From: Mucilaginibacter sp. MD40
GTDB lineage: Bacteria; Bacteroidota; Bacteroidia; Sphingobacteriales; Sphingobacteriaceae
Direction: 5' to 3'
DNA: 64,000 nt
NCBI RefSeq assembly: GCF_002288635.1
Contig: NZ_NRSW01000001.1
Location: forward strand, 3,367,852-3,431,851
Positions 27,425 through 36,255 of the stretch are shown piece by piece. Both the position numbers and the translations under genes were made by a program. The notes under the pieces are model-generated. The model did no database searches. It saw nothing but the letters and a program-made list of their open reading frames with translations, and was not told where the DNA came from. The stretch's first letter is position 1. Each line of letters starts with the position of its first letter.

Positions 27425-30409
27425 ATGAAACAAGTTTTAGTTTTCGCGTTCCTTTTGTTTACCATAAAAGCTACCGCTCAAAACATCCCATACACTAACT
27501 GCAACAATTGCTGGCTGGCCGATTCTTTAGGCAACCACCGCGTAGTATTATCCTTTAACGGTACAGGCAAAGTAGCTAAAGCAGTGATCAACTGGCGCAG
27601 AAGGGATAACGATCCTCAAAGCAAACGCGTCATTATTGAAGATGCTAAAACCCATCAAAGGGTAAAAAATGTAAAAGTGGTTTCCATCACCCGCGAAACG
27701 GGCGAACTGCTTTTTGAGCCGGTATCTGGTAATGGTGAATACAATGTTTATTACCTGCCCTACAAAAACGAAGGCCGTTCCAACTATCCCAAAGGTGTAT
27801 ATCTTAAATCTGATAACCAAGCAGATAGTGAATGGCTTGGCTCACTCAACAATAACAAGAGCTATCCTTTAGCAACGGTAAAGGAATTTCAGTCGATAGA
27901 TGCGTTTAACAGCTTTTACCCAATGGAGGTAATTGCTACACAGGCTGAAACAGAGGCCCTGATAAAGAAATACCCGAACGAGGATTTCCTGGTTTTTCCT
28001 GAAGACAGGATGTATTCGATCCGAATGACCAAAGACCTCCCCCAACGCTGGATAGCCAACGGCCCCCAGGCTAAATACTTGGGTAAAGCGGTTCGCGGCG
28101 AACATTTCGCCTTTCAGTTAGGGGTATACGCCTTGCGCGATATCAGCGGTTTACAGGTGAACTTCAGCGACCTGAGATCAGCAAGCGGAAAATCCATTCC
28201 AGCCACCAAAGCTTTTTGTATCAACAACAACCTGGTTACATATGATGCCCACCGTTTAACAAAAAGCGTTGATGTTAAGCAGCATGACATACAGCCGCTA
28301 TGGTGCCAGGTAGATGTACCCGTAGAAACTACTCCGGCCTTATACAAAGGGAAGATCACCATTAGCCAGAATGGTAAGGCGGTTAAAACTTTGGATCTGG
28401 CGATTGAGGTAAGCAACCAGTTGCTTAAAGATGGCGGTGTAAGCGAACCAGTTAAAATGACGCGACTTGGTTGGTTAAACTCTACCATGGCACAGCAAAA
28501 TACAGTGATAGCGCCTTACACCCCACTGGTAGTGAACGGCAAAACCATCAGTTTGCTCGGGCGCAAAGTAGAGATAGGCAGCAATGGTTTCCCTGCGCAA
28601 ATTCAAACCTACTTTACACCCGAAATGACAGGATATGCCACGGCACCCAATAACCTGCTTTCGCAAGCCCTGCATTTCAATATTGTTGACGTGGATGGTA
28701 AAAATATCATCCTTAAAGACAAAGGATTAGTGTTTACCAAAAAAGAAGCCGGTACCGTTTCCTGGACATCAATAAGCGCCAACGATAACCTGCAAATGGA
28801 TGTAAGCGCTTCTTTAGAGTTTGACGGTTTTGTCGCTTACACCGTAAAAATAAAAGCGCTGCGAGATATTGCCCTTAAAGATATTGGCATGCAGATCCCG
28901 TTAAAAAAGGAGTTTGCCAAATATATGATGGGCCTTGGTCTTAAGGGTGGCTATCGCCCCGAAACGTTTGAGTGGAAATGGGATGTGGCACACAAAAACC
29001 AGGACGGCGCCTGGGTAGGAAACGTAAATGGTGGTTTACAATACTCGCTTAGAGATGAACGCTATGTACGCCCTTTAAACACCAACTTTTACCTGCAAAA
29101 GCCTTTACTGCTCCCTACTTCATGGGGTAATGCTGACAAGGGCGGCATAGCGGTAACCACCGGGAACACAGGCGTATTGGTGAACAATTACAGCGGAGCA
29201 CGTACCCTAAAAAAAGGCGATGAACTGTATTACAACTTTAATTTGCTAATTACACCCTTCCACCCTATTAACACCGACTTCCAGTGGCAAACCCGGTTTT
29301 ACCACGCTTACAAACCTATTGATACCGTTAAGCAAGCTGGCGCCACGGTGATCAATATCCACCACGCTACGGCCATTAACCCTAATATCAACTATCCTTT
29401 TATAGCCTGGCGTGAGATGAAAGCGTATGACGACTCCGCGCACGCGGCAGGATTAAAAGTGAAAATTTATAATACCATACGCGAGCTATCCAACCATGCC
29501 TATGAAACTTTCGCGTTGCGCAGTTTAGGGCATGAGATATTTTCACCGGGTAAAGGCGGCGGCTTTAGCTGGCTGCAGGAGCATTTGGGTGACGATTATA
29601 TTGCCGCGTGGTTTGTACCCGAAATTAAGGATGCTGCCATCATCAACAGCGGCATGAACCGCTGGCATAACTACTATGTAGAGGGCATGAACTGGCTTAC
29701 AGAAAATGTGGGTATTGACGGCATCTACCTGGATGACGTTGCCTTTGACCGTGTTACCATGAAACGCATAAAACGGGTACTGACTAAAAACGGGCATCCC
29801 GGTATCATAGACCTGCATTCGGCCAACCAGTATAACAAAAGTGATGGCTTTAATAACAGCGCCAACCTGTATATGGAGCATTTCCCGTACCTCAACAGGC
29901 TTTGGTTTGGTGAGTATTTCGATTATGAAAAGAACGACCCCGATTTTTTCCTGACCGAAGTTAGCGGTATTCCGTTTGGGTTGATGGGCGAAATGCTGCA
30001 GGGCGGCGGCAACAAATGGCGCGGAATGGTTTACGGCATGACCAACCGCATGCCCTGGAGCGACGGCGCCGACCCACGACCTATATGGAAAGCCTGGGAC
30101 GACTTTGGCATGAAAGGCACCAAAATGATCGGCTATTGGGTAGAAAACAGCCCTGTTAAAACAGATAAAGCCAAAGTTTTAGCTACAGTTTACAAGAAAG
30201 ATGGAGCGGCCATGGTATCAATAGCCAGTTGGGAAAATGATAATACAGACATTAAGCTAAAGATCGATTGGAAACAGTTGGGCATAAACCCGACAAAAGC
30301 TACTATTACGGCCCCGGCAATTAAAGATTTTCAGCCCGGCAGAGCTTTTAAATTAAATGATGCCATCCCGGTTGAAAAAGGTAAAGGTTGGTTACTGATT
30401 ATTAAGTAA
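27425..30409 (+). CDS. Large secreted glycoside-hydrolase-like protein
   Basis: 994 residues with a signal peptide ending TIKATAQ. The first half is beta-rich (about 20-600), with PEDRMYSIRMTKDLPQRW and AKYLGKAVRGEHFAFQLGVYA, which I recall from DUF6067/GH123-N-terminal-like proteins. The second half looks like a TIM barrel: GATVINIHHATAINPNINYP, WREMKAYDDSAHAAGLKVKI, and GIDGIYLDDVAFDRV with Asp residues that could be catalytic. It also has FGEYFDYEKNDPDFF and a C-terminal beta sandwich. It closes the SusC/D-ASST-cytochrome series, 66 bp after the cytochrome gene, and is followed by a strong terminator. Glycoside hydrolysis is likely; the substrate is not determined. Confidence 0.75.
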   Translation: MKQVLVFAFLLFTIKATAQNIPYTNCNNCWLADSLGNHRVVLSFNGTGKVAKAVINWRRRDNDPQSKRVIIEDAKTHQRVKNVKVVSITRETGELLFEPVSGNGEYNVYYLPYKNEGRSNYPKGVYLKSDNQADSEWLGSLNNNKSYPLATVKEFQSIDAFNSFYPMEVIATQAETEALIKKYPNEDFLVFPEDRMYSIRMTKDLPQRWIANGPQAKYLGKAVRGEHFAFQLGVYALRDISGLQVNFSDLRSASGKSIPATKAFCINNNLVTYDAHRLTKSVDVKQHDIQPLWCQVDVPVETTPALYKGKITISQNGKAVKTLDLAIEVSNQLLKDGGVSEPVKMTRLGWLNSTMAQQNTVIAPYTPLVVNGKTISLLGRKVEIGSNGFPAQIQTYFTPEMTGYATAPNNLLSQALHFNIVDVDGKNIILKDKGLVFTKKEAGTVSWTSISANDNLQMDVSASLEFDGFVAYTVKIKALRDIALKDIGMQIPLKKEFAKYMMGLGLKGGYRPETFEWKWDVAHKNQDGAWVGNVNGGLQYSLRDERYVRPLNTNFYLQKPLLLPTSWGNADKGGIAVTTGNTGVLVNNYSGARTLKKGDELYYNFNLLITPFHPINTDFQWQTRFYHAYKPIDTVKQAGATVINIHHATAINPNINYPFIAWREMKAYDDSAHAAGLKVKIYNTIRELSNHAYETFALRSLGHEIFSPGKGGGFSWLQEHLGDDYIAAWFVPEIKDAAIINSGMNRWHNYYVEGMNWLTENVGIDGIYLDDVAFDRVTMKRIKRVLTKNGHPGIIDLHSANQYNKSDGFNNSANLYMEHFPYLNRLWFGEYFDYEKNDPDFFLTEVSGIPFGLMGEMLQGGGNKWRGMVYGMTNRMPWSDGADPRPIWKAWDDFGMKGTKMIGYWVENSPVKTDKAKVLATVYKKDGAAMVSIASWENDNTDIKLKIDWKQLGINPTKATITAPAIKDFQPGRAFKLNDAIPVEKGKGWLLIIK

Positions 30410-30451
30410 CCCGGCTTTATTTAGCCTTCAGCTTAGGTCATTGAATAAGAC

Positions 30452-30485
30452 AATAGCCCGTTAAAGATATCTTTAACGGGCTATT
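30452..30485. terminator. Perfect 34-bp palindrome, terminator of the SusC/D locus
   Basis: Arms of 17 bp beginning AATAGCCCGTTAAAGAT, perfectly complementary and without a loop. It lies 42 bp after the stop of the glycosidase-like gene and ends in a TATTTAATTT tract, so it can act as an intrinsic terminator on the plus strand. Confidence 0.85.
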
Positions 30486-30675
30486 TAATTTGTAGCCAAA
30501 TGTAAGTGCGGATAAGCCCTTGCGTTATGTCGCTAAGTTTTTTATTAATAACTAAACGTACATTTCATAATATTTTACTGTAAATAACGTATTATAAATA
30601 ACCTCTCTCTTAGCGATAGCTTCCAAAAAGGCACCCATCGCTTTCCCTGCAGGCCTGTATTTAATTAAAATCATT

Positions 30676-30915
30676 ATGAAAAAGCTAAGTATTTTTATGA
30701 TCGCGGCAGGATTACTACTGATCATCTGTGGTAATGTATTCTACAAACAACATCTAAACCCTGATGATAGCGGAGGCTCTGCTTCAATAACTACACTAAA
30801 CGGCAATTGGTCCGTAAAAATCCCGGCGTTTATGGGTGGCGTAGTATTTCTTTTTGGAGCGATATTTTTGTATGTAGATGCTAATACAAAAACAAAAAAG
30901 AATGGTCTGGCCTAA
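30676..30915 (+). CDS. Small membrane protein, unknown function
   Basis: 79 residues with an N-terminal transmembrane helix (about 5-22), a polar Gly/Ser-rich loop and a second helix (about 50-67) followed by KTKKN. ATG 30676 is preceded by 190 bp of AT-rich DNA after the upstream terminator, so it is monocistronic. No family recognised. Confidence 0.6.
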   Translation: MKKLSIFMIAAGLLLIICGNVFYKQHLNPDDSGGSASITTLNGNWSVKIPAFMGGVVFLFGAIFLYVDANTKTKKNGLA

Positions 30916-31063
30916 TAGTGATACTATAGTATTTCTGTTCTGAAAGACTGAGCAGAAGTAACGAAACAACATAGATTTAGGAATCGGAACATTTTAAGCT
31001 ATTGTTCCCTTTTACTTAGATCCATTAAAACAGAGTCGTTTTAGTCTTTACGATAATTAACAA

Positions 31064-31096
31064 AAAAACCCTTAAATAAGCTATTTAAGGGTTTTT
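31064..31096. terminator. Bidirectional terminator between the small membrane protein gene and tRNA-Arg
   Basis: 15-bp perfect arms (AAAAACCCTTAAATA / TATTTAAGGGTTTTT) with a three-base loop and T runs on both strands. It lies between the plus-strand gene ending at 30915 and the minus-strand tRNA gene. Confidence 0.85.
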
Positions 31097-31120
31097 CGTA
31101 TATACAGAAAGTACACTAAG

Positions 31121-31194
31121 TGATCCCGTTTGGATTCGAACCAAAGACCTACTGCTTAGAAGGCAGTTGCTCTATCCAGCTGAGCTACGGGACC
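31121..31194 (-). tRNA. tRNA-Arg (anticodon TCT)
   Basis: 74 nt read on the minus strand. The acceptor stem GGTCCCG pairs with CGGGATC (one G-T pair) and the discriminator is A. The D arm is AGCTCAGCTGGATAGAGC. The anticodon arm is ACTGC-CTTCTAA-GCAGT with anticodon TCT. The T arm has TTTGG-TTCGAAT-CCAAA. CCA is not encoded. Confidence 0.96.
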
Positions 31195-31280
31195 ATCGCG
31201 ATTTTTTCGCGGTGCAAATATGCACATTTATTAGCTATCAGGCAATAGCCATCTTCACAAAGCACTACAATGTAAGGTTG

Positions 31281-31310
31281 ATATAATTTTATTTTATTAA
31301 TTGTAAAATA
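31281..31310. promoter_or_regulatory. Candidate operator upstream of the BadF-type kinase gene
   Basis: TATTTTA and TAAAATA form a perfect 7-bp inverted repeat with a 7-bp spacer (31290-31310), inside an element that differs from the arabinose-promoter copy (3451-3479) only by three single-base indels. It lies 159 bp before the kinase start. A further ATTGTAAATA half-site is present in inverse orientation at 31419-31428. Confidence 0.4.
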
Positions 31311-31468
31311 TGTAATATTTCAATTAAATGGTTAACATTACGCTACCATTATGAGTTTAAAAATAAAAGTTTATAAACTGTGTATCAGTTTATTACTTTT
31401 TTAAATAAATTAGTGTTTTATTTACAATATGTTAATCATACTTTTAGCCAATTTTTAAAACTTATTTT

Positions 31469-32329
31469 ATGATCATAATTGCTGACGGTGGCTCAACCAA
31501 AACCAATTGGTGCTTAGTTACCGAAGATGGTAAAAAGGTGTATTTCAATACTGAAGGTTACAACCCGTACTTTTCTAATACAGAATACATTATTCAATCG
31601 TTAAATGAGAGCCTGCCTACCGACCTTGAAAAGGATAACATTACCGAAGTAAACTACTACGGTGCCGGCTGCTCCACCCCGGAAATGCGCAAGGTAGTAG
31701 AAGATGCCATGCAAGCGGTTTTCACCAAATCAAAAGTAAACATTGGGCACGATCTGCTGGCAGCAGCAAGAGCCCTCCTGGGAAATACTGAAGGCTTTGC
31801 CGCTATACTGGGTACAGGTACCAATACCTGCCTTTACAATGGCCGCGAAATTACCCACAACATTGATTCTGGTGCTTATATCCTTGGCGACGAGGGTAGC
31901 GGTTGCTATATAGGTAAAAAATTGTTGATCGATTACCTGCGTGGTTATATGCCGGAAGCCGTACGTAAAATATTCTGGGAAGAATTTAAACTTACGCCAG
32001 ACGATATTAACGAGATTGTTTACACCCAGCCACGTGCTAATCGTTTTTGCGCAAGCTTCAGCAAGTTTGTTTATGATAACAACGTAAACATCGAATATTC
32101 GCGTAACCTGGTACGCACTTCATTTGAAGACTTCTTTAGAAACCTGGTTACCCACTACCCTGATTATCAGAAATATACATTCAACTGTATTGGTTCCGTA
32201 GGTTACAACTTCCGCAATGTGCTGGAAGAAGTAGCGGTAGAGAATGGCATGAAAGTAGGTAACATCATCCGCTCTCCTATAGATAACCTGGTAAAATATC
32301 ACCTGGAGTTGGCACCAAGCCAGGCGTAG
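31469..32329 (+). CDS. BadF/BadG-type N-acetylglucosamine kinase
   Basis: 286 residues of the ASKHA BadF family. The phosphate-1 loop is intact (IADGGSTKTNW, 4-14). The catalytic Asp is in IGHDLLAAARAL, and the second phosphate loop is AILGTGTNTCLY. The family signature ILGDEGSGCYIGKKL is present. Members phosphorylate GlcNAc at C6. It is monocistronic, separated from the Nudix regulator by a bidirectional terminator and heptad repeats. A paralogue with a degenerate first loop lies at 34306-35154. Confidence 0.85.
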   Translation: MIIIADGGSTKTNWCLVTEDGKKVYFNTEGYNPYFSNTEYIIQSLNESLPTDLEKDNITEVNYYGAGCSTPEMRKVVEDAMQAVFTKSKVNIGHDLLAAARALLGNTEGFAAILGTGTNTCLYNGREITHNIDSGAYILGDEGSGCYIGKKLLIDYLRGYMPEAVRKIFWEEFKLTPDDINEIVYTQPRANRFCASFSKFVYDNNVNIEYSRNLVRTSFEDFFRNLVTHYPDYQKYTFNCIGSVGYNFRNVLEEVAVENGMKVGNIIRSPIDNLVKYHLELAPSQA

Positions 32330-32336
32330 TCTTTAG

Positions 32337-32364
32337 AACTAAGAGACAAGAATCAAGAGTCAAG
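32337..32364 (-). repeat. Heptad repeat, 4 units, inverse orientation
   Basis: Read on the minus strand: four consecutive 7-bp units CTTGACT, CTTGATT, CTTGTCT, CTTAGTT. They are the inverse counterpart of nine units on the other side of the terminator hairpin (32429-32491). Confidence 0.8.
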
Positions 32365-32372
32365 ACAAAATA

Positions 32373-32405
32373 AAAGGGCCGCATGTTCATCACATGCGGC
32401 CCTTT
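32373..32405. terminator. Bidirectional terminator between kinase and Nudix regulator genes
   Basis: 13-bp perfect arms AAAGGGCCGCATG / CATGCGGCCCTTT with a seven-base loop and A/T flanks, between convergent genes. Confidence 0.9.
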
Positions 32406-32428
32406 GTTTATGCTTCTAAAATCTGGGG

Positions 32429-32491
32429 CTTGAGTCTTATATCTTGTCTCTTGACTCTTACTTCTTGACTCTTACTTCTTGTCTCTTGATT
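32429..32491 (+). repeat. Heptad repeat, 9 units
   Basis: Nine consecutive 7-bp units with a fixed CTT start and T end: CTTGAGT, CTTATAT, CTTGTCT, CTTGACT, CTTACTT, CTTGACT, CTTACTT, CTTGTCT, CTTGATT. It ends 9 bp before the stop codon of the convergent regulator gene. Confidence 0.85.
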
Positions 32492-32500
32492 CTCTTCAAA

Positions 32501-33196
32501 CTATCCTTCCACGCTCAGTTCATTCTGGAATATCTTGGTGTATTTGCGGCGGTCGAACTTATAAAGTTTGGCAGCCCTGTATGATACGCCTTTTTGCTTT
32601 TCATCCAGCTCTTTAAGGAACCCATAACTCAGCATTTTCTTACGGAAGTTACGCTTATCAAGTTTTTTGTTCAAAACAGCCTCGTACAGCGATTGTAGCT
32701 GCGTAAGTGTAAATTTCTCCGGTAAAAGCTCAAACGCAATTGGCTGATAGTTTAAACGGCGGCGTAATTTGTTAAAGCCTGTCTGGAATATCTCGCTATG
32801 GTCAAAAGCCAGTTTAGGTAATTCATTAACCGGGTGCCAGAAAGCGCTTTTAGCATATTGGGTAATAGGCTTTAGTTCTTTTTGCCCGTTAATGCGAATA
32901 AGCGCATAATAGGCTACAGTGATCACACGCCCCTGAGGGTGGCGGTTAACTTCGCCAAACGTATGAAACTGCTGCATATGCAGATCGCGCAGGCCGGTAA
33001 GTTCATAAAGGATACGTTCGGCAGCGTTATCAATGCTTTCGTCCTGCTCAACAATATAGCCGGGCAACGCGAGCCAGTCTTTGTAAGGCTCCTCGTTACG
33101 CTCAATAAGTAATATCTTCAGTTCTCCTGCTTCAAAGCCAAAAATGACACAGTCGACAGAAAAAACCGAATTAAATGTTGGTAACTTTGTTTCCAA
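32501..33196 (-). CDS. Nudix-fold transcriptional regulator (AraR/NrtR-like)
   Basis: 231 residues. Residues 8-140 form a Nudix domain (VDCVIFGFEAGELKILLIER), but the Nudix box is degraded: YIVEQDESIDNAAERILYEL has Ile and Leu where the metal-binding glutamates of the REUXEE part should be. The C-terminal 80 residues are a winged helix (FTLTQLQSLYEAVLNKKLDK, KGVSYRAAKLYKFD). This is the layout of NrtR and of the Bacteroides arabinose regulator AraR. It is therefore probably a DNA-binding sensor of a sugar or nucleotide ligand, not a hydrolase. A related AT-rich element lies at its own promoter. Confidence 0.85.
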   Translation of the reverse strand: METKLPTFNSVFSVDCVIFGFEAGELKILLIERNEEPYKDWLALPGYIVEQDESIDNAAERILYELTGLRDLHMQQFHTFGEVNRHPQGRVITVAYYALIRINGQKELKPITQYAKSAFWHPVNELPKLAFDHSEIFQTGFNKLRRRLNYQPIAFELLPEKFTLTQLQSLYEAVLNKKLDKRNFRKKMLSYGFLKELDEKQKGVSYRAAKLYKFDRRKYTKIFQNELSVEG

Positions 33197-33226
33197 TGGA
33201 TCGGAATATTTAGGTTTATTGGCCTA

Positions 33227-33256
33227 ATATAAATCTTATATCTTATTGTAAAAATA
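33227..33256. promoter_or_regulatory. Candidate operator between the Nudix regulator gene and pfkA
   Basis: An element beginning ATATAAAT and ending ATTGTAAAAATA, identical to the arabinose-promoter element (3451-3479) at about 22 of 29 aligned positions. It is 31 bp upstream of the regulator start and 66 bp upstream of pfkA, so it could serve autoregulation or pfkA control. Confidence 0.35.
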
Positions 33257-33321
33257 AAAAATAAATTTAATGGTGTAAATCTCACACAGTATATTCGCAC
33301 CTACAATTTACTTGGGTAAAG

Positions 33322-34305
33322 ATGCAGAAAATTTCAAAGATCGCAGTTCTTACATCAGGTGGTGATGCCCCGGGCATGAATCCTTGTATAAGAGCTGTAG
33401 TACGTACCGCAATTTACAATGGCCTGCATGTAGCAGGCGTTCGCCAGGGTTACCAGGGGCTTATTGACAATAACATGTACGATATGGATCCCCGCTCGGT
33501 AAGTAACATCCTTAACCTGGGCGGTACCATTCTTAAAACCGCAAGGTGCCTTCCCTTCCGTACCGAAGAAGGTATGGAAACGGCCTACCAAAACCTGAAA
33601 GCAAATGGTATTGATGGTTTGGTGGTAATTGGCGGCGACGGTACATTTACAGGCGCTTTACGCTTCTCTAAAAAATACCCCGACATTGCTGTTATAGGCG
33701 TACCGGGCACTATTGATAACGACCTTTACGGCTCTACTTATACCTTGGGTTTTGATACCGCTACCAACACGGTAATTGAGGCTATTGACAAGATACGTGA
33801 TACCGCCGACGCGCACGACCGCTTATTTTTTATAGAAGTGATGGGCCGCGACTCGGGTGCTATTGCCTTGCGTGCAGGTATCTCCTGCGGAGCAGAAGCT
33901 ATTTTATTGCCTGAACGCGATACCGCTATTGATACGCTGATAGAAAACCTGAAAGCCGGGCAGTACAATAAAAAATCATCGAGCATTGTAATTGTTGCCG
34001 AAGGCGACAAGCGCGGCGCTTATGACCTTGCCGAGGCGGTAAGGAAGCAGATAAAGTTTTACGATATAAAAGTTACTATATTAGGCCACCTGCAGCGTGG
34101 CGGTAGCCCATCGGCGTTTGACCGCATTTTGGGCAGCAGGCTTGGATTTGCTGCGGTAAACGCCCTTATTAAGGGCGAAACACAAAAAATGGTGGGCCTG
34201 GAAGCCAACCACATCAAGCTAACCGACCTGGAGGAAGCCTTAACACAGCACCAGTTTAAGTTGGAAGATGACCTGATGCAGATGGCCGACATACTATCGA
34301 TATAA
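33322..34305 (+). CDS. pfkA: ATP-dependent 6-phosphofructokinase
   Basis: Phosphorylates fructose 6-phosphate to fructose 1,6-bisphosphate. The 327 residues have the ATP loop TSGGDAPGMN (11-20), the glycine-rich GGDGTFTGA that identifies ATP- rather than PPi-dependent enzymes, and the catalytic PGTIDNDLYGS and EVMGRDSGAIAL segments. LGHLQRGGSPSAFDR is near the C-terminus. The next gene starts immediately after the stop (TAA then ATG), giving an operon with a BadF-type kinase and gap. Confidence 0.96.
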   Translation: MQKISKIAVLTSGGDAPGMNPCIRAVVRTAIYNGLHVAGVRQGYQGLIDNNMYDMDPRSVSNILNLGGTILKTARCLPFRTEEGMETAYQNLKANGIDGLVVIGGDGTFTGALRFSKKYPDIAVIGVPGTIDNDLYGSTYTLGFDTATNTVIEAIDKIRDTADAHDRLFFIEVMGRDSGAIALRAGISCGAEAILLPERDTAIDTLIENLKAGQYNKKSSSIVIVAEGDKRGAYDLAEAVRKQIKFYDIKVTILGHLQRGGSPSAFDRILGSRLGFAAVNALIKGETQKMVGLEANHIKLTDLEEALTQHQFKLEDDLMQMADILSI

Positions 34306-35154
34306 ATGATTGCAGTTGTATATAGTGGATCAAACAATGCCGGGTGGCGGTTGGCTTACAAAGGCCGAACAGTAGCATCGTTTAATACCAATGCGATAAA
34401 CCCTTACTTTAACGACGAAAAGCACATTATACAACTGTTTAACAAAAATATTAACCTTATACACCATGCCGAAGAAATTAAACGTGTTTATTTTTTCGGT
34501 GCAGGTGCATCAACCCCGCAGTTACAGCAAATAGTACATAATGCTTTTACCGCGTTTTTTAAATTTGCTAAAATAACTGTAGGGCACGATATTGAGGGGG
34601 CGGCTATAGCCTGCTGCCGTAATCAACCCGGTATTGTTAGCATTTGCGGTAGCGGTACCAATGCCGCATGGTATGATGGCAAAAAGGTAAAGCCTAACAA
34701 CTACGGCCTGGGTTATGTACTGGCTGATGAAGGATCGGGTAACTGGCTGGGGAGGCAATTGATAAAAGGTTTTATGAACGAAACTTTACCCGATGGGATA
34801 CAGAAAAAGTTTGTAAAGCGCTATGATGCCGACCGAAAAACACTGCTGGAGAAAGTGTACAGGCAAAAACAACCGGCTTTGTTTTTAAGTTCTTTCAGTG
34901 AGTTTTTTTTAGAGAACAAAAACGAGGCTTACGTAAAGGATACTGTAACCGCAGGATTTAACAAACTGCTGGCCAATTATATTATACCATTACAGGAGCA
35001 GCACCCCGAAGCGGCCATTTATTTTACCGGTTCGGTAGCGGCTAACTTTCGTGAATATCTGCACGAGGCGGCGGCTGATAACCATATTCAGATAACAGAT
35101 ATTATTAAAGAGCCTATCAATCACTTGTTGACATATTATTCAAACAAAAATTAA
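34306..35154 (+). CDS. BadF-type kinase paralogue with degenerate phosphate loop
   Basis: 282 residues, clearly homologous to the kinase at 31469: FFGAGASTPQLQQIV, VGHDIEGAAIACC, VSICGSGTNAAWYDG, VLADEGSGNWLGRQL. The N-terminal phosphate-1 loop reads VYSGSNNAGW where active family members have DGGSTKT: the Asp is Tyr and the Lys-Thr pair is lost. The catalytic Asp in GHD and the second loop are kept. It may be a weak, altered or regulatory sugar kinase. It sits between pfkA (0 bp) and gap (6 bp), a position suggesting a link to glycolytic flux. Confidence 0.85.
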   Translation: MIAVVYSGSNNAGWRLAYKGRTVASFNTNAINPYFNDEKHIIQLFNKNINLIHHAEEIKRVYFFGAGASTPQLQQIVHNAFTAFFKFAKITVGHDIEGAAIACCRNQPGIVSICGSGTNAAWYDGKKVKPNNYGLGYVLADEGSGNWLGRQLIKGFMNETLPDGIQKKFVKRYDADRKTLLEKVYRQKQPALFLSSFSEFFLENKNEAYVKDTVTAGFNKLLANYIIPLQEQHPEAAIYFTGSVAANFREYLHEAAADNHIQITDIIKEPINHLLTYYSNKN

Positions 35155-36156
<1,002 letters not shown>

Positions 36157-36175
36157 GTTTTAACCATTTTATAAG

Positions 36176-36203
36176 AAAGCGCCCCGCAAATGCGGGGCGC
36201 TTT
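36176..36203 (+). terminator. Terminator of the pfkA-gap operon
   Basis: 13-bp perfect arms AAAGCGCCCCGCA / TGCGGGGCGCTTT with a two-base centre, followed by TTTTGTTTTT on the plus strand, 19 bp after the gap stop codon. Confidence 0.93.
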
Positions 36204-36255
36204 TGTTTTTATAGCTGCGAAAACATTCTGCCCGCTCTCCTGCTTTTATAGGACG

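Noticed and set aside
30452..30485. 34-bp perfect palindrome considered as a mobile-element end or recombination site
   Set aside because: No second copy, no transposase or integrase nearby, and the position after a long operon with a following T-rich tract fits a terminator.
33144..33155. TGACACAGTCGA, similar to the TGAC-N4-GTCA operator
   Set aside because: Spacing between half-sites is three, not four, and it lies within the Nudix regulator coding region.
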